64,000 bases of DNA from Salinivirga sp035268865 (GCF_035268865.1 NZ_DATFKB010000042.1:1-64000), one strand, 5' to 3'. Counted from the stretch's first letter, positions 43,683 to 53,654 are shown. Notes: generated by a model from the letters alone, not told the origin. Program-made: numbers and translations.

Positions 43683-44327
43683 ATGGATCATCTAACAATA
43701 ATTGATGAAGCAGCCAAATACGTAAAACACAAACTCTTTGATTTCCAAGAGGGCGGACACGACTGGCTGCATACCTACCGGGTTTGGCAAACCACAAAAT
43801 CACTGGCCATACACACAAAATGCAATAAAACAGTTGCAGAGCTAGGAGCGCTTTTCCATGACATAGCCGATGCTAAATTTACAAATGGAGACGAAACCAT
43901 TGCAATTAAGCTAACCGAAAACTGGCTGCAACAGGAAAAGTTAGAAAAAAATATTATTTCAGCCGTATTACACATTGTAAAGCATGTTTCGTGGAGAAAA
44001 CAATACAAATATGATGCTTTGAACTATCCCGAACTTGCTATTGTGCAGGATGCCGACAGGCTCGATGCTATAGGAGCAATTGGTATAGCCAGAGCTTTTA
44101 GCTACGGAGGTTTTGCCAAACGACCAATTATTGTTCCAGCTTCAGAAGCAAATCAGTTAAATGGCATAGAAGATACCATCAGCCACTTTTACGAAAAACT
44201 TCTGCACATTAAAGATAGCTTGCACACTGAACATGCAAGAGCCTTAGCTCATGAGCGACATGAATTCATGCTTCAGTTTCTCAATCAAATTCATAAGGAA
44301 GTTTCATTATCATCGCATGATTATTGA
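43683..44327 (+). CDS. HD-domain hydrolase
   Basis: The 214-residue protein has the HD superfamily metal site: GGHDWLHTYRVW (residues 24-35), the doublet FHD at 58-60, and the third ligand Asp in VQDADRLDAIGAIG near 122-130. This resembles the YedJ/YpgQ group of HD phosphohydrolases, which hydrolyse nucleotides or related phosphate esters. The specific substrate is not known. It follows the M28 peptidase by 2 bp and its end is convergent with the histidine kinase gene. Confidence 0.85.
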   Translation: MDHLTIIDEAAKYVKHKLFDFQEGGHDWLHTYRVWQTTKSLAIHTKCNKTVAELGALFHDIADAKFTNGDETIAIKLTENWLQQEKLEKNIISAVLHIVKHVSWRKQYKYDALNYPELAIVQDADRLDAIGAIGIARAFSYGGFAKRPIIVPASEANQLNGIEDTISHFYEKLLHIKDSLHTEHARALAHERHEFMLQFLNQIHKEVSLSSHDY

Positions 44328-44369
44328 ACAGCTGAAAAATCGCCAATATTGAGTAAACGTGTTCAACTT

Positions 44370-46700
44370 TTATCCTAAAAGCGCTTTCACTTTTTTAAAT
44401 AATGTGTATGAAGATATTGGTTTTGACACATAACTGTCGCAGCCTGCATCAAGTGCCTTTTGCTCATCATCGGCCAGGGCAAATGCAGTTGTGGCTACAA
44501 TTGGAATATCAGAAGCTATTTTTTTGATATATCTTGTAGCATCGTAACCATTAAGCTCGGGTAACTGAATATCCATGAGAATAAGATCTACAGGGGTATT
44601 TTTCACCTGCTCAATGGCCTGATAGCCTGTAAAGGCGCGTAAAACATTGATTTTTTTCTTCTTCAACATTGAAGCAAGATAATGATATGATGTGTCTTCA
44701 TCTTCCACAATAAGGACATGTTTATTGGCAAACTCCTCCCACTCATTAAGGTTATAAAAATCATCATTCTCCTCAGCTCCCCGCTTATGAGGCAAAGTAA
44801 AAATGAAGGTTGATCCCTCACCTTCAACTGAATCCACATTTATTTCACCACCCATGAGTTCGACCAAACCTTTTGAAACGGCTAAACCAAGGCCTGTACC
44901 CCGATAAATTTTGTCGGCCGGATTATCGAGCCTTCTGAAGCGCTCGAAAATATGCCTTTTAGCCATTTCGGGTATTCCCATTCCGGTGTCTTTCACCCTG
45001 AAAACCAAAAAATTGTCTTTTTTATCCAGTTCTACACTTATCTCACCTGCTTCGGTAAATTTTAAGGCATTTGAGATCAGGTTCTGCAATACTTGCATCA
45101 ACCGGCTCTTATCTGCTTTTATTTGTGCCTGATTTTGATCCGGTAAGCCATCAAACTTTAAAGTTATATTCTTCTCGCTCATATCGAGCTCTTTCTGATA
45201 CACCCGCTCCAAATCCTTAAGTAACACATTGATATTAAAATCAAAAGAATTAAGCTTCAGGAGGTTTGCTTCAATTTTTGATACGTCAATGATATCATCA
45301 ATAAGTTGCAGCAGCTGATGGCTATTCTTTTCAATTATGTTGAAATATTCCTGCTTTTCATCATTTGGAATTTCCTCCTGAAGCAACAGCTCTGCAAAAC
45401 CAATCACGCCGTTCATAGGTGTGCGTATTTCGTGGGACATATTTGCAAGAAAGGCGGACTTCAGGCGGTCAGACTCTTCTGCTATCAGTTTAGCTTTTAC
45501 GAGCTCCTGCTCTGCTTGCTTTCTGGCAGTAACTTCGCGCACAATAGAGAGCACTTCCCCATTTCCACTCGGAACCATTCTGGCTTCGAAATGTGCAGTG
45601 CGATCGTTGATTTGCATCTGATACTCATGAATTACATGCTGATTGGTTCTGAGTACCTGTCGAATTTTTGCGTGATTAGCTGTAGCAATATCAGCGGGCA
45701 AAATTTCTATTGACTTTTTACCAATAAAATCAGAAGGACCCATTAATAAATTCCGCATTTGCCCCTGTGGTGTATGAAAATCCAGGAAAATCCCATTCGA
45801 ATCCTGAATGAACATCATATCGGGGATGGCCATCAACATGGCATTTTGCTCCTGGGTTTTGCGTATATGTCGAGTTTCCAGGTTGCGTATATCAGTTACA
45901 TCCTGAATAATACCAAAAACAACTCTGGAATCATCAGACTCTGTCATTAACTCACAATGAATCAAATGAACCCGTTCTTCTCCATTTATCTGTGTACTGT
46001 ACTCATACTCAAATGGACCCTCTTTGCTGGCATATTCCTCAAGACCTTTCTTAACTTCCTTTTGATCTTGTGTTTCAAAAAAATTGAAATAATCGTCCAT
46101 TTCAAAAGCTCTCACTGAATCGATTTGAAACAGCGCTTTTGCCTCCTCAGAAAAACTTGCTTTATTGGTTTTTTGGTTCCATTCGAAATAGGCCAAACGC
46201 GCAATTTCCTGTGCGCGTCGCAATTTAAATTGACTTGTTTCGACTAATCGCGTAATATTTTTTCGCTCGGTTATATCCATTACAAGAAATACGTAGCGCT
46301 CATCCTTACTCCCGATAATAGGGGCTATGCGACCTTCGAACCACTTTAACTCATCTGCAATTGACAATTGATACTCAATTACTGTAGGATTACCGGTTTC
46401 CCGTACCTTGCGAATACCTGCAAGGGCTTTATCCGCAACATAGGCTGGTAAAACCTCTTTAAATGTTTTATTGAGCATAAAAGAGAACTCTTTGTACAAA
46501 AGATCCTCTTTATCTGTTAAAATATCGAGATATGTGCCTTTTTCATCTATCAGAAAAACAATATCAGGCAGGGAGTGTATTATCGCCTCCAGGTAGCCAA
46601 TTTGTGTAACATCTGACTGGCTATCCAAAAGAGAGCGTAAGCGTTTATTCTCTGCTTCAAGTTTTTTTATTCTGTTTTCATATGCCTTGTTTCCTTCCAT
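44370..46700 (-). CDS. Hybrid sensor histidine kinase with three PAS domains and C-terminal receiver
   Basis: The protein has 776 residues and no membrane segment. An N-terminal short coiled coil is followed by three PAS domains (about 30-140, 150-270, 285-395), the HisKA dimerisation domain with phospho-His near residue 422 in NMSHEIRTP, the ATPase domain with IFERFRRL and GTGLGLAVSKGLVELMGG, and a receiver domain (about 660-776) with phospho-Asp near 709 in LILMDIQLPE. The N-terminal PAS modules suggest a cytoplasmic sensor. No response regulator gene is adjacent; the output may go to a histidine phosphotransferase elsewhere. It is 25 bp after the second kinase gene. Confidence 0.93.
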   Translation of the reverse strand: MEGNKAYENRIKKLEAENKRLRSLLDSQSDVTQIGYLEAIIHSLPDIVFLIDEKGTYLDILTDKEDLLYKEFSFMLNKTFKEVLPAYVADKALAGIRKVRETGNPTVIEYQLSIADELKWFEGRIAPIIGSKDERYVFLVMDITERKNITRLVETSQFKLRRAQEIARLAYFEWNQKTNKASFSEEAKALFQIDSVRAFEMDDYFNFFETQDQKEVKKGLEEYASKEGPFEYEYSTQINGEERVHLIHCELMTESDDSRVVFGIIQDVTDIRNLETRHIRKTQEQNAMLMAIPDMMFIQDSNGIFLDFHTPQGQMRNLLMGPSDFIGKKSIEILPADIATANHAKIRQVLRTNQHVIHEYQMQINDRTAHFEARMVPSGNGEVLSIVREVTARKQAEQELVKAKLIAEESDRLKSAFLANMSHEIRTPMNGVIGFAELLLQEEIPNDEKQEYFNIIEKNSHQLLQLIDDIIDVSKIEANLLKLNSFDFNINVLLKDLERVYQKELDMSEKNITLKFDGLPDQNQAQIKADKSRLMQVLQNLISNALKFTEAGEISVELDKKDNFLVFRVKDTGMGIPEMAKRHIFERFRRLDNPADKIYRGTGLGLAVSKGLVELMGGEINVDSVEGEGSTFIFTLPHKRGAEENDDFYNLNEWEEFANKHVLIVEDEDTSYHYLASMLKKKKINVLRAFTGYQAIEQVKNTPVDLILMDIQLPELNGYDATRYIKKIASDIPIVATTAFALADDEQKALDAGCDSYVSKPISSYTLFKKVKALLG

Positions 46701-46725
46701 AATATTGAATTATTTTGGAAAACGA

Positions 46726-47817
46726 TTAATCATTTTCTTCTCCGCCCTGCTGCGCCCTGGGTAAAGAAAAAGAAAAAATACTCCCCTCTCCCAGTTTACT
46801 ATCAACCATCACATCGCCACCATTACGCTTTGCAAATTCTTTGCATAATATCAGACCAAGACCTGTGCCTTCTTCATTGGCAGTACCAACTTTTGATTTA
46901 TTGTAGCCTATTTTAAAGAGTTTATCCAGATCCTCATCACTAATCCCGATCCCCTCATCTTTTACGCTTGTAATTACTTTATCACCCTCAATTTCAGTGT
47001 AGGCCGTAATTCTACTATCATTGTTACTGAACTTAATTGCATTGGTGAGTAAATTACGCAAAATGGTATTTACCATATCGACATCGGCCCAAACCTCCAG
47101 GTCATTATCAACTTTTTCTTCGACCACAATTTGTTTTACTTCAGCATTGGCGTGGATTAAAGAAAAGTTCTCCTGGAAAAGCGCATGCATATTTAATCTC
47201 CTTGGCTTGTATGAGAGTCTGCCTGTTTGCGCCCTTGACCATTGTAAAAGATTTTCAAGAAGCGAATGAAGTTGTTTAGATGATTTATATATCAACTCAA
47301 TGAACTCCTGTTTTTCCTGGTCGGTAAAAGAGTTCATATCCTGGGCCATAACTTCTGTAAGTCCCAGGAAACCCGCGATAGGGTTTTTAAGATCGTGGGC
47401 AATAATAGAAAAGAATTTATCCTTGCTTGTATTGAGCTCATGCAGCTGTTTACGCTGATTCTCAATTTCTTTTTTCTGGTTATTAATAATATTGTAGGCC
47501 TTTCGTAAATCGACCATTTTGCCAAAAAGCTCAATGGTGCGTTTGCGAAATTTGACATAAGTGTTTTCTAGTGCAGCACGCTTGCGGTTAATCTCTTCAT
47601 TCTTTTTTTCAAGCTCTTCATTTTGTATACTGATGATCTTTTTAGCCTTTTTCAGATCAATCATTTTACCAAAAAGCTCAATGGTACGCTGACGCGATTT
47701 TTCGTTCTGCAGTTCAATTTTCTTACGGTGCTTCTCAAGCTCGTCATTTTTATCCTGCACCTTTTTAATTAGTTCTGTCAGCCTTTCTTTCTCACTATTT
47801 GAAAACATTTCTTCCAT
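46726..47817 (-). CDS. Cytoplasmic sensor histidine kinase with long coiled-coil N-terminus
   Basis: The protein has 363 residues. Residues 1-130 form a charged coiled coil containing two near-identical modules RTIELFGKM[IV]DL[KR]KA, at 44-57 and 93-106, 49 residues (seven heptads) apart. The HisKA domain has phospho-His near 141 in IIAHDLKNP, and the ATPase domain ends with GTGLGLILCKEFAKRNGG. No membrane segment or input domain is visible, so it probably receives its signal through partners. It is the first gene of the kinase pair and its promoter at 47838-47866 is divergent from the FkbM gene. Confidence 0.92.
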   Translation of the reverse strand: MEEMFSNSEKERLTELIKKVQDKNDELEKHRKKIELQNEKSRQRTIELFGKMIDLKKAKKIISIQNEELEKKNEEINRKRAALENTYVKFRKRTIELFGKMVDLRKAYNIINNQKKEIENQRKQLHELNTSKDKFFSIIAHDLKNPIAGFLGLTEVMAQDMNSFTDQEKQEFIELIYKSSKQLHSLLENLLQWSRAQTGRLSYKPRRLNMHALFQENFSLIHANAEVKQIVVEEKVDNDLEVWADVDMVNTILRNLLTNAIKFSNNDSRITAYTEIEGDKVITSVKDEGIGISDEDLDKLFKIGYNKSKVGTANEEGTGLGLILCKEFAKRNGGDVMVDSKLGEGSIFSFSLPRAQQGGEEND

Positions 47818-47837
47818 CTGAAACCATATCTTGTGTA

Positions 47838-47866
47838 CAAAGCTAAAAAAAATTGAACGTTACAAT
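47838..47866 (-). promoter_or_regulatory. Possible promoter of the kinase pair
   Basis: On the minus strand TAGCTTTG (47845-47838) is a perfect -7 box, with ATTG 17 bp upstream as a suboptimal -33 box at short spacing. The ATG of the kinase gene lies 20 bp downstream. Confidence 0.45.
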
Positions 47867-47939
47867 AATGATTTTATTCAGTTTGTTCTGTCAGAGCATA
47901 AATATTTTGGACATTTTTATATTATTTTTCAACAAAAAA

Positions 47940-47970
47940 TTTGCTGCAACTACATTACTCAGTAAATTCG
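47940..47970 (+). promoter_or_regulatory. Promoter of the FkbM methyltransferase gene
   Basis: TTTG at 47940-47943, a 19-bp spacer and TAAATTCG at 47963-47970 match the consensus in all but one base. The likely transcription start falls around 47977, which supports the ATG at 48005 rather than the TTG at 47978. Confidence 0.6.
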
Positions 47971-48004
47971 CACGTTTTTGATTACCAGACCTAACGCTAA
48001 TCAT

Positions 48005-48775
48005 ATGTTTTTTATCAAAAGGTTCCTTTACAAAACCCTTGGACTTAGAGGCTATTTAAAGCTTATCAGCCAAATATTTTTCTTATCGTACAAAAAAGGA
48101 TGGCTTAAAAACAAGAGAGAATATTATTGCCATTACTACATCAAAAATCTGATTCAAAAAAATGATGTTATTATCGATATCGGCGCCAATTTAGGTTATT
48201 ACAGCCAGTTATTTGCAAAACTAACAGGTAAAGATGGCAAGGTTTACGCTGTAGAACCTGTAGAATTGTTCCGCAACATTCTTTCTGAAAACCTAAGTAG
48301 GATATCGAATGTGGAGGTCCTGCCCTACGCGTTGGGCCAAAATAGTGGAGAGCAAATATCAATGGGGCTCCCTGCCAGTAATAAGTATCTAAGCCATGGC
48401 AGAACCCATGTGGTTTCTAAAAACGAAAAAAACGAATTCGAAAGGCAGTTTAAAGCAGAGATGCGAAATCCGAACGATCTTTTTAAAGATTTAAAAAAGA
48501 TCGATTACATTAAATGCGATATCGAAGGTTACGAAATAGTAGTGATTCCAGAAATGCTTCCCCTTTTGAAGGAACATAAACCAATCTTACAAATTGAAAC
48601 CGATGGCAGTAACAGGAAAAAGATTATTGATATACTAGTACCGCTGGGCTACAAAATCTTCTATATTGATGCTGATGGAGCAAAGCATTACAACATAGAT
48701 AATCCGCCGGAATTCTCCGGTGATTTGATCTTTAGCCTTAATGACCTTGAGAACTCAACTAAAGGAGATATATAA
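48005..48775 (+). CDS. FkbM family methyltransferase
   Basis: The protein has 256 residues from the ATG at 48005. The class I SAM-binding site is VIIDIGANLGYYSQLFA, with the acidic residue in YAVEPV; the family motif IKCDIEGYE and the LQIETDG strand follow. FkbM enzymes typically O-methylate sugars or other secondary-metabolite hydroxyls. The first nine codons of the longer frame start with TTG and are not conserved. It is monocistronic, followed by a terminator at 48871-48908. No polysaccharide or natural-product genes are adjacent, so the substrate is open. Confidence 0.84.
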   Translation: MFFIKRFLYKTLGLRGYLKLISQIFFLSYKKGWLKNKREYYCHYYIKNLIQKNDVIIDIGANLGYYSQLFAKLTGKDGKVYAVEPVELFRNILSENLSRISNVEVLPYALGQNSGEQISMGLPASNKYLSHGRTHVVSKNEKNEFERQFKAEMRNPNDLFKDLKKIDYIKCDIEGYEIVVIPEMLPLLKEHKPILQIETDGSNRKKIIDILVPLGYKIFYIDADGAKHYNIDNPPEFSGDLIFSLNDLENSTKGDI

Positions 48776-48870
48776 GCAGCACAGGATCATGCGGTATAGA
48801 GTTTAAGAAAATGCTGAAGCTTTAGCGGATTCAATACAAATCCAAATAAAATATATTCAAAAAAAACTAA

Positions 48871-48908
48871 AAATTTACGGCAGAAGTAACCTCTGCCGTA
48901 AATTTTTT
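48871..48908. terminator. Strong bidirectional terminator
   Basis: Perfect 14-bp arms at 48871-48884 and 48892-48905 with a 7-nt loop and a T run to 48908 lie between the convergent FkbM gene and malic enzyme gene. Confidence 0.9.
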
Positions 48909-48962
48909 GACAAAACACAAATCGCGTTTTCATTTATTTAGCACTCTCCAATATATTGTTTA

Positions 48963-51254
48963 TTACAACAAGTGGTGTTTACTTCCCCGCTGATAAAACT
49001 GGGCATCAACAACAGCCACACTTATTAACCTTACAATTTCGTTTATGCTACTTTCAAGTTGTAATACATGGGCAGGCTTACGTGTTCCGAGTAAAATAGG
49101 TCCGATAAGCTCTGCATCAGAGACTCCGCTTATAAGTTTGTAAGCAATATTTCCGGAGCTAAGATTAGGGAATATCAGTGTGTTAATGTGCCGCCCAACA
49201 AGTTTACTAAACGAATAGCGTTTACTGATTAGATCAGGGTTTAAAGCAAAATTTGCCTGCATTTCGCCATCTACATTCAAGTCCGGATAATCTTTGTGCA
49301 AAATTTTTACAGCTTCGCGCACTTTAGCTGGACTTCCGCCTCTAACTGACCCAAAGTTTGAATATGATAACATGGCAATATTGGGCTCAAACCCAAGTTT
49401 TTTAATCTCTTCTGCTGCAAGCACTGTAATATCAGACAATGTTTGAGCATTGGGTTCTCTGTTTACAGCCACATCGGCAAGAAAAAGAGGCCCTTGCTTG
49501 GTTAGTACAATATACATACTTGCCACCCGGTTTACACTCTTGCGCGCACCTATAACTTCAATTACCGGTCGCAAAGATTCTCCGTACTTTGTCTGTTGTC
49601 CAGTTATAAAGGCATCGGCCTGTCCGGTTTCAAGCATCATTACACCATAATAATCGCAATTAGTCATCATGCGGTGGGCAGCATTATAGCTAATACCTTT
49701 ACGTTGACGCAAAGCAAAAAGCTCTTTGGCAAAATAGTCTCTGCGTTTTTCTTCACCCTGACATACATTGTCAATAAGAGTCAATTTCGATATATCGAGA
49801 TGATACTCCTCTGCGATTTGTTTTATTTTGGTAGTGTTTCCTACAAGAATTGGCTCTGCAATTTGTTGCTCTTTTGCCATCAATGCAGCACGAATAACCT
49901 GATAGTTATCGGCTTGTGAGAGCACAACGCGTTTCGGATCTTGTTTGGCTCTTTCGTAGACTTGTTTTACAAGCTTATTTTCGAGGCCTGCCCGGCGACG
50001 TAGTTCGGCAGCATACTCTTCCCAGTCGGCAATTGGCGTACGTGCAACGCCAGATTCCATTGCTGCTTTGGCCACAGCAGGCGCAACTTCCGTAATTAAC
50101 CGTGGATCGTTGGGTTTGGGAATTATATAATCTTTACTAAAGGTTATTCCTTTCAGGTTGTATGCCTTATTTACCTCTTCGGGAACAGATTTTTTTGCAA
50201 GATCGGCCAATGCATAAACAGCAGCAATTTTCATTTCCTCATTAATATCAGTAGCTCTTACATCAAGGGCACCCCTGAATATATAGGGAAATCCAAGCAC
50301 ATTATTCACCTGGTTTGGATAATCTGATCGACCGGTAGCCATCATTATATCATTTCTGGCAGCATGTGCATCTTCCCAGGTAATTTCGGGGTCCGGATTG
50401 GCCATTGCAAAAATAATAGGATTGCTGGCCATACTTTTAACCATATCTTTCGAAAGCACATTTCCGACAGATAATCCCAGGAACATATCGGCATCATTCA
50501 TTGCATCTTCGAGGGTATGAACATCACGCTCTGTGGCAAACTCCTTTTTTTGCTCGCTGAGTTTCTCTCTGTCCTTACGCACAACGCCCTTGCTATCGCA
50601 CATTACAATATTTTCGGGCTTCACACCCAATGCTTTATAAATACGCAAACATGCAATGGCTGAGGCACCAGCTCCATTGGCGACTACCTTAATCTTATCA
50701 ATTTTTTTACCACCAAGCTCCAATGCATTTAATAAGCCGGCGCCTGAAATTATAGCTGTCCCATGCTGATCGTCGTGCATAACGGGGATATCGAGTTCAT
50801 CCTTTAGTCTTCTTTCAACATGAAAACACTCAGGTGCCTTTATATCCTCTAAGTTAATGCCACCAAATGTTGGAGCTATGGCCTTGATATGCTCTACCAG
50901 TTTATCGGGGTCTTTTTCATCAATTTCGATATCAAAAACATCGACGTCAGCGAAAGTTTTAAAAAGCAGCCCCTTACCTTCCATTACCGGTTTGGAGGCG
51001 CTGGCTCCAATATCGCCAATACCCAGCACAGCCGTTCCGTTTGATATTACAGCAACTAAATTACCCGCTGCTGTGTACTTGTAAACATCATCCGGATTTT
51101 TCTCAATTTCACGGCATGGTTCAGCCACACCCGGAGAATAAGCTAAAGAGAGATCATACTGTGTACTATTGGGCTTGGTAGGTATCACTTCTATTTTACC
51201 GGGCCTGCCGGATGAGTGATAATCCAATGCTTCCTGTTTTGTGAATTTTTTCAT
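48963..51254 (-). CDS. maeB: NADP-dependent malic enzyme, MaeB type
   Basis: The protein has 763 residues. The N-terminal malic enzyme half has the substrate site YSPGVAEPC, the NAD(P)-binding GNGAGASAIACLRIY-like region near residue 195 and the DDQHGTA motif. The C-terminal half (about 430-763) is the phosphotransacetylase-like domain that is characteristic of the long MaeB form, usually without transacetylase activity and with a regulatory role through acetyl-CoA. It converts malate to pyruvate, giving NADPH. It is monocistronic. Confidence 0.95.
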   Translation of the reverse strand: MKKFTKQEALDYHSSGRPGKIEVIPTKPNSTQYDLSLAYSPGVAEPCREIEKNPDDVYKYTAAGNLVAVISNGTAVLGIGDIGASASKPVMEGKGLLFKTFADVDVFDIEIDEKDPDKLVEHIKAIAPTFGGINLEDIKAPECFHVERRLKDELDIPVMHDDQHGTAIISGAGLLNALELGGKKIDKIKVVANGAGASAIACLRIYKALGVKPENIVMCDSKGVVRKDREKLSEQKKEFATERDVHTLEDAMNDADMFLGLSVGNVLSKDMVKSMASNPIIFAMANPDPEITWEDAHAARNDIMMATGRSDYPNQVNNVLGFPYIFRGALDVRATDINEEMKIAAVYALADLAKKSVPEEVNKAYNLKGITFSKDYIIPKPNDPRLITEVAPAVAKAAMESGVARTPIADWEEYAAELRRRAGLENKLVKQVYERAKQDPKRVVLSQADNYQVIRAALMAKEQQIAEPILVGNTTKIKQIAEEYHLDISKLTLIDNVCQGEEKRRDYFAKELFALRQRKGISYNAAHRMMTNCDYYGVMMLETGQADAFITGQQTKYGESLRPVIEVIGARKSVNRVASMYIVLTKQGPLFLADVAVNREPNAQTLSDITVLAAEEIKKLGFEPNIAMLSYSNFGSVRGGSPAKVREAVKILHKDYPDLNVDGEMQANFALNPDLISKRYSFSKLVGRHINTLIFPNLSSGNIAYKLISGVSDAELIGPILLGTRKPAHVLQLESSINEIVRLISVAVVDAQFYQRGSKHHLL

Positions 51255-51300
51255 GATGTTTGGAATTTAGTGTTTCCACAATTGTTTAATAGATTATTGC

Positions 51301-51339
51301 CAGGGTTTATGTAAAAGAAATTGATTTAAATAAACCCTG
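51301..51339. repeat. Inverted repeat upstream of malic enzyme gene
   Basis: CAGGGTTTAT at 51301-51310 and ATAAACCCTG at 51330-51339 are perfectly complementary with a 19-nt loop. It lies just after the dipeptidase stop, but has no U tract, so it may be either a weak terminator or a regulatory structure in the malic enzyme leader. Confidence 0.5.
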
Positions 51340-51353
51340 TAGTTACTATATGA

Positions 51354-52964
51354 TTAAAATTTCTCGTCGTATTTAGTCCACAAATAATCTCCTAATTCCC
51401 AGGCTTTTTTAACTACTTTCTCTCCTTTCTCAATCACATAATTAGTTAAAAACTCCCTGCGTTTTTTGGTGTTTTTAATGCTTTTGGCCTTTTCGTCGGT
51501 TTCCTCTAATTCATCAATAAATACTTTCTGCATCGGATTCCATACAGCATCCAAATCCTTATGCATATCGCCCCATCTCTGAGCTGCCAGCGTACCAAGC
51601 CTATTAAATGCCCACCATGCCGATTCACGTGTATAACCGTTTATTCGACCAGGCGTTTTATACGATTCGGGCAAATCGGTCGCACCGCAATACACTGGAA
51701 TATAAACCGAAGAAGCGATATTATCCTGTGCAAGCCACACAACACCGCCTACATCATCGGGAAGCCAGTCGCGGCTCTGCGTAATTGTTCCATACATGGT
51801 GTACCAGCGTGCTATGGTTCGTTCACCAAGAAAGCGAATGTGTCCATCGTCATTCACATGGTACCAACCACCACTCACGTCATCTATATCGAGTTGATCA
51901 TAAGGCAGGAAAGGATTGGCCAAAGGTGAAATAACGCTTTCTCCATCTTCGTTTGTTGTGGTTATATTTCTACGCATATCGTAAGGCGTGCCCTGGTAAT
52001 AGTCTTTAAATACGCGGCGCATGTCTTCAACCGACACCTTTTTATCGGGTTTTACAGAAAAGGGATAATTCTCTGATGTGGGACTCAAATTGAGCGATGG
52101 AGCAAGGAGGTCAAAAACCCTCCATTCGCGCCTGCGTGAAGCTACAGATTTACGACTTTCAGGTGCATAAACATCACAGAATCGAAAAGTTTCGTCTTCC
52201 TTCCACCAACCTTGTGCTTTTGCATAACTGTAGATATTATCTGATGCTTTAAAATAATCAGGATTGTCCAGATCGATTTCTTTAATTGTAGAAGCGTTGG
52301 CATTAACAGAAATATGATCGTCTGGTACACGTTGGGCAACCCAAATAGCACCTACATTTCCTTTACCCGGTCCAACAACCTCAAAGTGCCATACTTCTTT
52401 TGGATCAGCAATGGTAAGGGCTTCACCATAATCGCGCCATCCGTGTTCGGCGAGCAAACGGCCGGCAAGCTTGATGGCTTCTCTTGCAGTAGTGGCACGC
52501 TCAAGCATTAACTGAACCAATCGTTGACAGTCGATTTTGCATTCTTTGCTAAAGAGCTCTTCACGTCCGCCAAAAGTTGATTCCCCGATTGCAAGCTGAT
52601 GCTCGTTCATACAGGGATAGGCAGTATTTATAAACTGGTAAGTATGCTCGGCCTGTGGTATACTGCCTATTGGAATATGTGCATATGCCGGCATCACAAG
52701 GGAATCGGTAGATTCTCTTTTGTAAACGGTAAAACGCTCACTGGGCTTATGGTCTTTGGCAGGTACAATATCCATCCAACTTCTGGTTCTGTGGCTGTCA
52801 TCAGTATGCGATGTCATCACAGAACCGTCTGAGCTGGCATTTTTGCCAACAGTTATAGAAGTGCAACCTTCAGGGTATCCACCTTTCCAGTCGCTTTTAT
52901 CCTGCGCATTTACTGTAATAGAGAAGATGATTAAAATAGAGGCTAAAATTGTAATGTGTCTCAT
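51354..52964 (-). CDS. C69 family dipeptidase, exported
   Basis: The protein has 536 residues from the ATG at 52964; the TTG two codons earlier was set aside. A Sec signal peptide ends near VNAQ, and the mature protein has the N-terminal nucleophile region EGCTSITVGKNAS with the catalytic Cys about residue 33-35 from the start. The remainder fits the PepD/C69 Ntn-hydrolase family throughout. It probably cleaves dipeptides at the cell surface or periplasm. The mature enzyme may need removal of residues before the Cys; cleavage at exactly that Cys is not obvious, since the predicted signal cleavage lies about 11 residues before it. Confidence 0.88.
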   Translation of the reverse strand: MRHITILASILIIFSITVNAQDKSDWKGGYPEGCTSITVGKNASSDGSVMTSHTDDSHRTRSWMDIVPAKDHKPSERFTVYKRESTDSLVMPAYAHIPIGSIPQAEHTYQFINTAYPCMNEHQLAIGESTFGGREELFSKECKIDCQRLVQLMLERATTAREAIKLAGRLLAEHGWRDYGEALTIADPKEVWHFEVVGPGKGNVGAIWVAQRVPDDHISVNANASTIKEIDLDNPDYFKASDNIYSYAKAQGWWKEDETFRFCDVYAPESRKSVASRRREWRVFDLLAPSLNLSPTSENYPFSVKPDKKVSVEDMRRVFKDYYQGTPYDMRRNITTTNEDGESVISPLANPFLPYDQLDIDDVSGGWYHVNDDGHIRFLGERTIARWYTMYGTITQSRDWLPDDVGGVVWLAQDNIASSVYIPVYCGATDLPESYKTPGRINGYTRESAWWAFNRLGTLAAQRWGDMHKDLDAVWNPMQKVFIDELEETDEKAKSIKNTKKRREFLTNYVIEKGEKVVKKAWELGDYLWTKYDEKF

Positions 52965-53003
52965 TTTCAAGTATTTTAAATTTAATTATCAGTTTTATTA
53001 AAA

Positions 53004-53654
53004 TTAATTCAGGTCATAGACGTTAAATCCTTTATTAAAACGCTGAAACGGTATGTCAAGTAATTTATTTAAATAAGCTTTATCAGCTACAAAATCAATA
53101 TTCTGACAATCGACCACCACAACCGGGAAAGCTGAAACCTGCTTAAAGAATCTGAAGTAACTTTTTTGAATTTGCTCAAGATACGTATTAGAGATATTAC
53201 TTTCGTAGGTTCTGCCCCTACGGGCAATATTTTGAAGTAGTTGTTCAGGATTTTGGTGCAAATAAATTACAATATCTGGTTCCGGCAGCGTACTGGTCAT
53301 AGAATGAAATATCCGTGCATACAATTTAAAATCAGCTTCATCAAGTGTTGTAGAGGCAAATATCAGCGATTTTTTAAGATAATAGTCAGCTACAATGGCA
53401 TCGTGAAACAAACTGCTTTCAAGTTCTTCTTTAAGCTGTCTGAACCGCTCTACAAGGAAAGAAAGCTCCAATTGAAGGGCATATTTGTCCGGATTTTCAT
53501 AAAATAGGGGCAAAAAAGGATTATCCACAAATTGCTCATAAATTTCTTTTGCGTTTAAATGCCGGCAATAAGCTTCTGTAAGCGTAGTTTTTCCGGCACC
53601 AATATTTCCTTCAACAACTATGTAGCGATAGTTTGAACCAGGCTTCTCGGTCAT
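53004..53654 (-). CDS. Deoxynucleoside kinase
   Basis: The protein has 216 residues of the dCK/dGK family: Walker A GNIGAGKT at residues 16-23, the substrate region around SFLVERFRQLKEEL near 64-78, and a lid region with RRGRTYE near 145. It phosphorylates salvage deoxynucleosides, probably dA/dG or dC. It lies 75 bp after gpsA on the same strand and is probably read separately. Substrate preference cannot be decided from sequence. Confidence 0.9.
   Translation of the reverse strand: MTEKPGSNYRYIVVEGNIGAGKTTLTEAYCRHLNAKEIYEQFVDNPFLPLFYENPDKYALQLELSFLVERFRQLKEELESSLFHDAIVADYYLKKSLIFASTTLDEADFKLYARIFHSMTSTLPEPDIVIYLHQNPEQLLQNIARRGRTYESNISNTYLEQIQKSYFRFFKQVSAFPVVVVDCQNIDFVADKAYLNKLLDIPFQRFNKGFNVYDLN

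Noticed and set aside
44324..44366. TTGAACA/TGTTCAA inverted repeat between the HD and kinase genes
   Set aside because: Short arms and long loop, overlapping the end of a coding region, fully compatible with chance.
47978..48004. TTG start for the FkbM methyltransferase
   Set aside because: The predicted transcription start falls at about 47977; the ATG at 48005 gives a normal leader and covers all conserved motifs.
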